Shown here: positions 46,901 through 58,900 of the stretch, piece by piece
How positions within the stretch are numbered: the first letter of the stretch is position 1
Layout: the number at the start of each line of letters is the position of its first letter
Origin: Capitulum mitella
Taxonomy: Eukaryota; Arthropoda; Thecostraca; Pollicipedomorpha; Pollicipedidae
Direction of reading: 5' to 3'
Length of the DNA: 64,000 nt
NCBI GenBank assembly: GCA_030062745.1
Contig: CP099845.1
Coordinates: 18,888,903 to 18,952,902, forward strand
Position numbers and translations under genes: made by a program
Notes under the pieces: generated by a model
Databases searched by the model: none
The model's input: only the letters and a program-made list of their open reading frames with translations
What the model was told of the DNA's origin: nothing

Positions 46901-49900
46901 AAGACGAAATCCATGGCCATCCATGAAGTTCAGCTTCTGGGTTCCCGCAGAGGGTGACCCCTCTGTCGCCGCCCGGAAGACCGTCACGCCCGACTCCCTC
47001 GGTTGCTCCCCCCTCCCTGTCTCCTTTATGGAGGCTCTTTCACCGAGGACTCCCACGGCCATGGAGTCGGCTGCATGTAACGGGGAAGATCGAAGGCCAG
47101 ATTGGTGCCGAAAACCGGTATTCTGCCGTTCAGTAGCAGCGACAAATCAGCTGCATTGATTTATGTTCTTTAGTGCTGCATTTTTCTTCAAAACACGAAC
47201 CATTGAGAAGAGATGAGTACAAGAGTCACTGCCATGAACATAGAAACCTCGAAGGCTGGTGGCCGGCAACAACTTGAATACAAAAAGAAAAAAACGGTGG
47301 ACCAGGTATCTGGTGAATTCTAGACAAATCCAGAAAAGATTACAAATATGGCCAGTCTCTACTTCGCGTCCGAGCACAAAACGGCTTCTGATGGAGAGCC
47401 TCGAGCTTGTCTAAATAGTTACAATTCTCAGCTATGCCTAGATAGATGCATAACAAAGAAGCAATTAAATGAAGCATTCTGCGCTGAAATGAATTTTGCC
47501 ATTCATCCAGTAACTGTGTTTTCGAAACAATTCCATGTCGTTCCTTTTCTGGGAATTTTTCCTAACATATCACACACAAGAGCCATATGTAATTATCCCT
47601 TCCTGAGTCAACAACGTCCGTTTCACCCCTAAATCATAGTTGCTTCAAATTTTCGTGTTACTGAATGGCTGTATTTGCTAGCAGTCCCGGCACACACCGG
47701 CGTGAAGTTAACTGCACATAACCAGTAACGTAGCCAGGAAGTTTTTAAGTTCACAATAGGGCTAAAAGAAAAGTTTCGGAGGACTTGCGATGGGTGTCAA
47801 TTATCCCTTTTTCGTAGACTCGGGCTTTTTCATTAATAATAAGTAGATGTTAATCGTGACTTTGCAAGTTTATTCAACCCGTTATCTAACTTCCTATGTG
47901 TGATTTGAAGACGGCTGAAGTTGTATGGGTGAAACCGTCAAGTTGTGACCAGCGAAAGAGTCTAAACTTTCCTTTGCCACGAAAGCTTTGTTAATGATAA
48001 GGAAACGATGAAAAACTAAGGGGTCCATGGGTTCGTTAGGCTCTCTCTCGGCTGTAGCATGGTTCATTACCGATGTCTGATGAACAAAGCAGTCAGCAAA
48101 ATCGCAGACAAAAATGGTAACATATAGAAACTTCGAAAACATTTCAAAGTTATAGGAAAGCTGTGATTGCTTCAAAGTCATTGTTTGAAATGCTTATCTT
48201 TAAACGACGACGTTCTACCTGTCTGTACGTCGAGCTACGGCAGATCTAAATAGATCGCATGAGGCGGATTGACTTAGACAAAGAAATGGTGATGTCCAGG
48301 CGACCTTGCAAAGACTATACACGAACGCATGCTGCCAAACGGTATCCGCACGATTGTCATGCAGAATCCATTCAAGGTTATGCGCTGGATTCAGCTGTCT
48401 AGTTCTGCGCAGCTTCATGTTAGCGTGCTTGAGCGTTCAAGCGATATCAGTGGAAATTCCCGCCACCGTCCACGTTAAATCAGTCATGCACGTATAGCCT
48501 CTCGCTAACATATTGCGATGTGTTTTTCGACATTCACAAAACCGGCTTGCTCAATGGCAGTTCCGACATGCTGATAAATTTCAAATGACTTTTTGGTCGC
48601 TTCTCAGTTTGGGGCAGATGGTTTGAACTGCCGAAGAAGAACACGGCAAACTGGATGGTGCTAACATCTGTTCAGTTCACGTCCTCACTCACTGGACCAA
48701 AAATAATGACTTGCTGTTCTAAAACGATGTTTGACGCTATTTTCTCGTAAATTACTTGACACAGCAGCTCAAATCTATCGATATTACTGTTGACGGTTGC
48801 AAATTGCCAAGCAATTTTCCTCGAACCTGATGGCGCCGGCAAGATCTGAGTCATTTACGCTTAATCGGAGCCCCGTCCCCTGACCCGTGCCTAGTGGACG
48901 TAACGCTGCCAATCAAGTGGACTGGACTGGAGTGAGCGGTTTTAAAGAGCATTCCACCTTTTCCTTTATCGCATCGGTTTTAAAAGTCACGTCACTGAGC
49001 GACATTGAGAAGCGAAAGACCTAAGCCATCAACGATGTATCCTTCTTCCAGCGCCTGCGTCCGTCACGAAGAACTCCGGAACAAAACGGCAGCGGGTTTG
49101 GTCATTCACGCTCATTGCACCTGTCGTCGCACGCCGCTGCGTTTCGTGCGGCCTCTGCAGCTACGGCAACGCGTCAACCCTTTTTCGGTTGGAAGGGCTC
49201 GCACCTTTGTGCCGGGAAGCTGATCTCCACCTGGTACACGCCGTCCGGGTCAGTTGCTTGGCGTCTGGCACGGAGCTGGCTGCGGGCTCTGCCGGCGTCG
49301 CGGTCACCTGCGGCACAGACAGGCATACCGCCACTCAGAAGTGCGTCACTGTCCGCTGTCCCGCGCCGCCTTTGCGAGAAGCTCTTCCATTGTGACCGCG
49401 AAGAGCAGGAATTGTGGCTGAGACAGGCGCAGTCGTAGCGCTTGTCGATCTTTGTGGACGGCCGGAACTTTGGCCGCACAAAAAGCGTTCAGTTTCCTTC
49501 GGAAAACATTGGTTTAAATTGAGGAAAAGGAAGATCCACAGGACTGGATCTTGCACATCGGCAATGAAAAAAAAACGAGGAAGCGCGGAACAGCCCTAAA
49601 AAATCGATAGCTTTCTAAGTGCGATGGCCAAAGGACAGTGACACTGCCTCTGCACGCGATGGGTAAGTTTCATGAGCATGCATGTAGCGAAAAAGAAGCG
49701 TTGCGTTGGTCAGTTGGACGGCTTCAATACAAAGCATCCGGAACTACCAAGTGTTTGGCAGTGTACAGCCACAGAGTTCAAACAAACTGGGCTTATGATT
49801 AGCAGCATGGATGTAATCTCTGCGAGGACTGCGGGGACATGTTCCCCACAGTTTTCCCAAAATAGTGATATGTCCCCCCTAATTTCTAACGTATCAAGTA

Positions 49901-52900
49901 GATATTTCCCAATAATGTCTTGAACTTTGAAATCTTACGAAACGAGTTTGAACTGTAATTTGTCATGAAACCTAGAAAAAAGCGATCTGACCCCCCCCCG
50001 TCCTGCCTAATCTTGGTGGACTGCAGTCAGCTCGTCATTCCCCCCCCAATTTCTGAACCGTGACTACACCCATGGTTAGCAAAGTCTTTCTGTAATCAGC
50101 CGACTTTATGGAGCACCAGCAAGTCACTTCTAGCATTAGATCGAAACGTTTCTTCGTATTTCATTTTCATACATGTGGTCCGAGTGTGTTTTTTTATGTT
50201 CGAGTCCGGTATTGTTTGACATCACAGCCCATGCGAAACATAAGTGGCTGCGGACGAGCCTTAAACCCTACACCGAAGCGTGCAATGCCAGTAGCAGTTG
50301 ATTTAATGGCAATAGCTCAACGTGTCGTCAAAGGTACAACACGATCGTGTGGTAGTCAGCTCGACCCTCTACTGCGCCGTTGCCGGGTGACAAGCAGGCC
50401 AAATGAAAGCGCTGAAATAATTAGAGTGTGGTCTGCCAGGACAATGAGATCAGCATAATCCCAGTTGTCGCCACACTCGATGAACTGTTAAAACAGCACG
50501 CTCCGTATTTTCTTTTTGAGAGAGGGCAAATATGTAAAAAACATCGCGAACAGTTCGTCAATGTTATTGTCGTCTGCAAAAATTTTATCAGCATTTTTCC
50601 AATCCAATTCAGTTCTCATGAATATTTTTTATCTGAGCAACCTAGATGCGTAAAAGAACTAAAATGATCCAAGCTTGGCGCATTGGTCAGCGTTGTTCCC
50701 ACACACAGATTAGTGCCCCATCCATTTGCCAGTGGTTTGCAAGGGGCAGAAATACAACTCCCTCATAATAAATACAATTCCACTCTGCAACAGTGTGCCT
50801 ATCAATTACGCTGTCATGAGAACTCCTGACAGTCACAAACATTTTCCGTTTCTGCACGCCTCGTAGTTCCCCATCCTTGCGAAGGGCAGATTCAAAGGTT
50901 ATCACCCACGGGCCTTCAAGGGTCAGAGGCTGCCACCTGGATATTGCATAGGGCTGGTCTTTTGGCTGTTGTGAGGCTAAACATGCCGCTGCCCTTCTGT
51001 TCTGGCGGACGCGACTGGAGGCGGTACGGAAACATGGCTTGGAGAGAGGCTGAGAGGCGGCAGAAGGACAGACAGACAGGCAGACAAACGGACGGACAGA
51101 GAGAGAGAGAGAGAGAATGGGAAAGGGGTGGGAACACAGAGTAAGGCACGGATAACTGTAACATCATGTTATTTATTTAACGTTATTTTAGCTTTATTTC
51201 TCTGCTAAGCTCTAATGTACTTTCAGTAAAAATCTGCAATTTTCGTTTAAATGGTAGGACGTATTTGAAATCCTTACACTACTAACGCAACAACACGGCT
51301 GCAGAGAAAGGCGGATGTCACAAAAAAACGTAGAGTAAAAAAGAATGTACCGCGAGAGAGGTCTTGCAAAACAGGAAAATCTCGCTCACCAGCTTGCTGG
51401 CTAAAAATTTAATCCACGTGCGACGGGCTATTTGTGTCACTCTTTTGCAAGACAGCACCACCTGAGCATTTCCAGGCTCTTGGTTTCAAAATCTAGTTCA
51501 CGTCGCTTCTTTCAAGTAGTTCCGTAAGTTTATGTTCAGAGTTGTCAGCCTGTCAGGAAAGCTGCCCTGCAGTCCAGCCTCTTCCCTTCACCGTCCACAA
51601 TCCCTCCCCCAATTACTGAGCACTATTGTTCATTGTTTTCCATTGTTTTCTGTAAGAACGTCATCGTTACAGTACCTTTCCACCATGAAAGCAAGCTTGA
51701 AAGTAGTGATCAAACGCCCAGGGCATACACGAAAATCGAAAGTAACTCTCAACTTCTGTAACACGAGCTTCAGACAAGCACTGACGCGAGACACCAGGTA
51801 ACTGCATGTGCGGAGAGGCGACAGCACCGGAAACTGTAGCTGTGCACACAAGGCTAGCACCAGCGTCTCGCACTGGCGCAGTCTGCACTTGGCTAGAGCC
51901 AGGTTCTATGAATGCAGCAATGGGAACGAAACTGTGAGGAATGCGAGGACAAGGCCAGTGAAGTTTAATAAAGTGCCGTGAGTTCCTCTCCGAGTCGGCC
52001 GCGCGATGGACAAAGGATCTGCTTTGCAAGCCACCAGGGGGAACAGCTGGGCAGATTAGCTCGGAGTCGCCAGTTGACGTGGCCTTCGTGTGTTTGGCCT
52101 CTGGTCAACATCTCAACGGGAGCCACTTTTTACCGCTGAGAAGGTTGAGTGGCGCACAGTTAGATGGCATGTCTGCCGTCGAAGCTGTCTACGCAAAGGC
52201 ATGAGAACAAGTGTTTTCAAAAACCGCTGAGTGTTGAAAACCCTTGGCAGCAGAATGTGTTGGCATTTAACAGCGCTTTGAAAAAGAAATTATAAGCAGA
52301 GGGAAATAACCGCATTTCTTGATTTGCCTGCACTATGAGGTGCACGCACACATGCTTTACACGAACGCCGGCAGAGCTTCAGCTGGCGGGGGCGGCGCGC
52401 GATCGAGGTGAGCAATCTCGTTCAGCCTTGGAGCCCGGCTCCTGTGACTCACGTGTGGACACCCTCCCCCCTTCCGCGCCAGTCACGCGGCCCAGTCCCA
52501 CGTGCAGCCGAGAACCGGTCCGACGCTGCGCGGCCGCCCCGACCGGCCGGAGACGAGCGCTGACCGCCCGCTAATCGGACGAGGTGTGGTCGAGGTGGGC
52601 CGGGTGCCGCCGGAGCTGGCCGGCAACACCGGCCCGCGCGCCGACCGTGTTGACTCCGAGCGGGGCGGGGCTGCTCACGGAGCCGGGCTGCCCGGCCGTT
52701 TGCACGTGGCCGGGAAGGGGTGCCCCGCTTACAGGCCCAACCATATCGGAGGTTTGAGATTAGACCTTTAGCATAGTGCGGCAATACTTTCTATACGTAT
52801 GACGCTGAAGGCGAATGCACACTGAACACATCAACGTATTTTCCGTTGACCTGTTGTTTTTATGAATGGTCTAAGACAATAATCTGAACGTTGACAGTAT

Positions 52901-55900
52901 AACATACGAGAGTACTGGCTACTCGGCCAATCGCAGCACTTGCGAGTGGCAGATTCCCCTTCAGATTATGAAAAAATGACCACAGAACCTTTCATGCCTC
53001 AGACAAAGAGTCGAAATGGTAACAATGTACGGTAAGATTTATTGACTTCCGCAAAGTGAACGTAAAAGTTCCATTAGCTGTTTTCCATTAGGATTTAACG
53101 TAGCAAAGCTCTATTTTTAGAATTCATATTATCCAACCATGCGAAGAATCCGCTGTGCGATAATTTACATACATTGTCAGTGGATTTCACTGACATGATA
53201 GGATACTATTGGAGGGCATAAAATTCCACCGTCTTCTTTGCTAACGGGGTACTCTGTAATGCGATTGCGGACGAATGTCCGTCCGCCCACATAGCGCAGA
53301 AGTGAAAGTGAAATCCATCATGGGGATTGACGAGTCCGTGTGAGGGCACCACGGCGGCTTTCTAAGAAAGAAGCAAAGAATTGCTCATCAAATGGCTATC
53401 CACATCTGTGGTATTGGCCGACGCTTGTGAAATGAAAAGTTCCAGGATAAGCGTGTCCATGACCTTTGGTTCCGTACGGCTATAATACTTACCTGGCCGT
53501 GCAGTCCACGTGTTCCGTGCGGTTTTTGTCTTTGTCGCACAAGCAGAGCAAAAATCCGTGATTTCGGCAAACGAGAACAGGACAATCCGCTGAACCAGAC
53601 GTCGTAGACAACTGATGTCAGGTGGTTGTCAAGGACAACTTGATGATGACGCAACAGGCGCATCGATGCTTCTCCGGCAGGAGCGCCTCCAGTTCAGGCC
53701 TCAGGTGGGGAGGAGAGGACAGGGGTAATTCCTATCGGAGCATGAGGAAATTCAGTTGAAAACATATGAATATTCATTTGCTGTTCGCGCATGGAATATC
53801 AAGCAATACTTGATGTTTAGAAGGGTGTTTAAAAGAAGATATCAATGCCACTTACCGAAGAATTACGAAGCCACTGGTTTTTATACTGAAATGTACAGTT
53901 AACATTGCAAGGACTACCACCAATTTTCTCAGCCCGAAGAATGGTACGTACTCTATATGCTCAGCCCTAAAAAGCATACTTTTACTCACAATGTTTCAGA
54001 GTTTACGGAAGTAACTGCAAGCTAAAAGGTTACAAAAGCTTCAGAAACAAAGGATAGCTTTGAGTTACTTTCTCCATAATTGAAATAACTACGAACAAAA
54101 ATAACTACCTTCCACATTCGTTGGTCGTTTTCCTCCTTTCCTCTGTTTTTGGCACATTTGTCACGACTTCTGTGTCATAACATTAACTTGGAAGAGGTGG
54201 CAATGCTCCTTCCTGTATCCTACGTTTTAAAGCAGTTGTTCTGGCACAAGCGATTATCCTTCGCTATAGTCGGACTCCGTCAACATTCTAGTTTTTTTCA
54301 TGACGGGAAGACCTAGGCAGGCACTGACTGCATAACTCTAGGATGGACGGAGACGGCGTCTGGCGGTAACCGCTGCTGGGGACTGGAACAGTTCCTGATC
54401 GTACTGCTCTGAGTAATAAACTAACATGCTAAACCGCAACAATGCAGACAAACTTTGGTGTGACGGAACGTAATGCAGCAGGGTTGTTGACTGGCTCAAC
54501 TTAAGCGTGCCCAGACAAAAAGATAACTCTTCAGGACTCGCCTCGAACAGTAACAGGGAACGAGGGAGTGAAGACGACCATTTGCACGTCTCACCGCAGA
54601 CAGACAGGAGACATACCACATCAAACGACGGGAGACGCGAACGGGCAGTGGAATCCGAATTTCAAGTGCAGATGTGTCTGTTCGTGGTCTCCGACTGGAG
54701 GCAGCAGCAGACTGAGGCGACGTGTGGTCACGCCAACGCTGGGAAGACTGAGCCTGTTCCCCGCGCATGCATCCCCAGAAAGACCGAGACACGGCCTGTC
54801 TGTTCAAACCGCTGGCCGCGAGAACGGGGCAAAACTCCGACCGCGACGCTGGTCCAGCTCTCCGGCCCGCCTTCGCTGCGACCCGGTCCGGCCGGCGACC
54901 GCAGCGGAGTGTGGAGACGCGCCCCCTCCCACAGAGGACCCCGGCGCTGGCGCCGCATCACCGTGCACGGGCCGACCCGGTCCGAGCCGCCCGCCGCCCA
55001 GGGTCGTGGGAACATCCGAGACTGGCGTGGGAGGGCCGGACAGCCGGAATATCGGGGACGGAGACGCGATTGACCCTGGCGGCGCCGCGGTGCGGGAGGA
55101 GGGGACGAGATGGGGCGGGGGAGTTCGGCCCAGCACGCGACGCGGAGGCTCCGCGCCCAGCTGAGTTCAGTCGGCCCGCCGATGTGACACCGAAGCTGGA
55201 CGAATGTATCCAGTGGGACGCATGGACGTACTGACTTCTGTGAAGGTATCTGAATCGCTTGGAAAAATGTCTAGCACATTTTAACGCGTGAATTACGGTG
55301 CGCAACAGGACAGACGAAAGTTCCATACCGTCTACATGGAATCATGACACTATGGTTCAGTTCATTATTCATCATTTATCATCCATCATCGCAGAAAGTA
55401 ACAGGCGTTTTGAAGCTGGATCAAAAACCATTCTGGATGTACCATTTCTCCACGATTATTCTGGCCGCATGCCGCTTACAAACAACCAGGATAACGGATG
55501 GATGCACGCAGTTAAAGTCCAGACAAACACAGTCACATCTCACAACCGTGACATCCCTCATTGTCAAAGCATCACGGTAACCGAAAATGACATGGGATGA
55601 CCCATTCCGGTTCCGTGGCATGATTCTGTGAGCGGAGTCTACCTAGTGACGCTAGATGCCTGTTCAGCCCTCGGAGTCAGCCATTTTACAGGCCACTGGA
55701 GCAAACAGTAATGACTGAGTTTCACCGGCCGTTCAGACCGGTCCGCGTGTCGGCGTCCAGGGGCTGGCTGCATTTGCGGCACCGGCAGGGCGGTTATGAG
55801 CTGACCTGATGCTGTACGTGATGGTGAGTCCCTGGCCCGGCTATGAGGCTGACCTTGTCTTGATAGTGGCCTGATCAGGCATAAATATATGCACAGAACT

Positions 55901-58900
55901 ACGCGATTGTCGTGGTTTCCAGTCCAGTGTGCGGTTCTGTATAAGATAATACGATAAGATCGGACGTGGTCATGCATGATTTAATGATGGTATCTAATGA
56001 CGAAAGTTCTGATATGTCCGATGTTCGCCCCTGACCTGGCTGTGAAACGGATCTGCTCCCTGCGCAACGGCACCGTTCGCCGCTCCAACCAGCCACGTCA
56101 GCCGTTACAGAGCCACCTGTTCCCAGGGCGTGTATCCCACTGTCCCGAGACTGTGTCCCGCCGCCAGCGTCCAGTCCCGGCACTGCGTCCCGCCGTCCCG
56201 GGACCGTGTTCCACCGCCAGCGTCCAGTCCCGGGACCGTGTCCCACCGCCAGCGTCTAGTCCCGGGACCGTGTTCCACCGCCAGCGTCCAGTCCCGGGAC
56301 CGTGTTCCACCGCCAGCGTCCAGTCCCGGGACCGTGTTCCACCGCCAGCGTCCAGTCCCGGGACCGTGTTCCACCGCCAGCGTCTAGTCCCGGAATCGTG
56401 TCCGGCCGCCAGCGCCCAGTCCGGGGACCGTGTCCCGGCGCCAGCGCCCGGTCCCGGGACCGTGTCCCGCCGTCAGGCTCCTGGCCAGGAGCTGTTCCGC
56501 CGCTCGGCCGCCGGCGGAGCGCCGCCGGCGGCCGAGCGGCGTTTCGTAACCGGGTCGGATGACGGACCGGTTTGGAGAGTGGTCTGGCCGCGGCGCTCGA
56601 GCCCCCCGTCGACCGGCAGCGCTTGGAGGAGGCGGGAAGCAGGCGGACCCCTCCTGCTGGACGTTAACGGTACTCTGAAGGCTAGTGGTTGTAAGTAAAG
56701 GGGAGAGTGCGGACGAAGAGCCAGAGTGAAGTGGTGAGCGACATGATGTGTGTTTCTCTGAAAAAGCGCGGTTTCGGTAGGCTCGTAGCGATTGTCTCAG
56801 TGGAGTCTCGATAACGTCGTCTCGACAATGTCGTGCCGCATAGTTTTCAGAGACAGACCCATTCAGCCATATCGAAAGATCGAGGTTAAGCATACCGGAA
56901 TTATAGATGATGGCGGTGATATGCGGTCCACCGGACTTCTTCGCTACATGACTCATTCATGCTTTCCGACTCTATGATGGTATGATTATATTTAGCGTAT
57001 ACGATAACAATAATTTATATTTCTCGGTGACGCTATTGCCCGCCTGGTTCTGAACCGGGCAAGGGGTGGAGGAGCTTTCACTGACGGGATGTATCGTGCC
57101 ATCAATCCAGCCCTCGGGCGATTTTTCTGTCTCATCGAAACAGCTGGACACCCCACCAAATCCGGCGAACAGCGTCGCTCGCCGGAAATGTCCCGTGATT
57201 CATCGGAGACAGCTGGACGTCAGGCGACACCTGGAAGGCTGCACCCGTCCCGACAACAGCTGGACGTCCGCTCGCCCTCCGATTCTCCGCCCTGCTGGAG
57301 CCGGACGAGGCGCGGGAGCCGCAGCCCGGCCGGCCGCCGGCCGCCGGTCGCCAATGGAGGTCAGCAGGAGTGCTGGCTCAGCCGGCCGGCAGTGCACGGC
57401 GCGTTGGCCTTGGGCCGGCGCGCCGGTCCGGCCGGCGCGCCTTTTCACCGGGCGCCGGCGGCGGCGCGGCGACCCGCGCCGCCCCCGATCAGCTGGCGGT
57501 GTTGCCGCGGCGCCGCGGCGGGCCCGGCCGGCTTGTAAAACATCCTTTGTGGCCCGTTTTCCGGTCGCCGCTCGGCCAAGGTCAGGCCGGCGCAGGTATG
57601 CTGTCGTCGCCGCCCCGGCCTGGGAGTGGTTCCGGCCGACGCGCTCAGCGAGCGCTCTGATTTCGTGACAGGCCGTCGATTTTTGGAGTTGGCTTCTTCG
57701 CGGGCTATTTTCGAACCGTAAAAGTTCGCAGTGCAGGAACTTCTATAGGTTTCACCGTCGGGGCATGTTATGCCAGCACAGGGCGAGCATCCGTCATGTC
57801 GTAGCAGACAAGGTTAATACCTCAGACATGTCGAGCGGAGTAGCACTGACAAGCATTGCGTGTGCAGTAAAAGGAGAGAAACGGCCAGCGTGTCCGACAT
57901 TCTTCCGTAATGAAAGAATCGAAGTCATGGCATTTGTGAACGCGGTAAGGAAAACCATCCGTCTGATCAAAGACGTTTTTCTGTGTCAAACGATGACGGA
58001 GACGTTGGCGTCCAGTCAGCGGTGGTCGCGTGCGCTTAGGATGGGACGGGACGAGACAGCAGTTCTACTTTTCCCCGTGCATCGCCATCGAAATGCCACT
58101 GACTTCCATGCTTACGTGGAATCATCTCCCTCACCCCCTCTCCCACACTTCGTGAGTTCGGAATCCAAACGTCAGCCAATGCAACTCACATCTCATTTGT
58201 CTTTGCCGTAGCTTTTGCAGCGCTCCGTTTTGGTGGTTAGCATGCAATTAGCGGTGGCATTGCCAAAGATCATGACTTTTTAACTGGAACTTTTCAGCTT
58301 TACCTGGAACATGACAACTTTTTAAAGGGACGAAGCCTTCTTAAAATAGACACGCTTTTTTCAGAAGTAACTTCGAGCTGCCAAAACTGGAATGCTGTCG
58401 ACGTAAACGACACTAGAAGTTATTTGGGGTAAGACACCGAATAGACCACTACCAGAAACTGAGACGCGTCGACAAAGAATCTAGTCAGAACAGAATAGGC
58501 CGAGGCTCGTAAAGGTTCAGAGCGACTCCAGGCGAGCCACAATACGCCTGTTTTGTTGCACGCCTATTACGTAAGTAAAAGTTTGCTCGCCCAATTAGTT
58601 TGAACAAAGAGACGCAAGAGACATGGATTGTTATTCAGGGCGAGCTGTACAAGGTGATAACTGTGTGACTGAGGGAAATCAACGTAATTTCTTTTGGCGC
58701 CTACCATGGACCATATCATAAGAACGCCAGTTCTACACAACGAAGAGTTTAAAAACATAAGGACCCTTGCAAACACATAGCGCACTATGTTGCACAATGC
58801 CGCAAATAGGCGGCGGAACGGGGGAGGGGGTCTCGGGGCACCGTGCCACCCATTAGCTGGCGAAATTTAGCCTTAACCCTATGGCGTTAGATGGAAACCG

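Noticed and set aside
49335-49556. Upstream extension of uif-like exon 2
   Set aside because: The frame continues through a good acceptor (GTGCCGCAG), and the extended peptide shows no extracellular-module pattern.
55997-56698. 233-codon plus-strand frame with [10 protein letters not shown]-like repeats
   Set aside because: It is an artefact of the 32-bp GC-rich minisatellite, whose period is not a multiple of three; both strands are open.
57765-58211. 148-codon plus-strand frame
   Set aside because: No known domain, no splice partner and average composition; probably chance.
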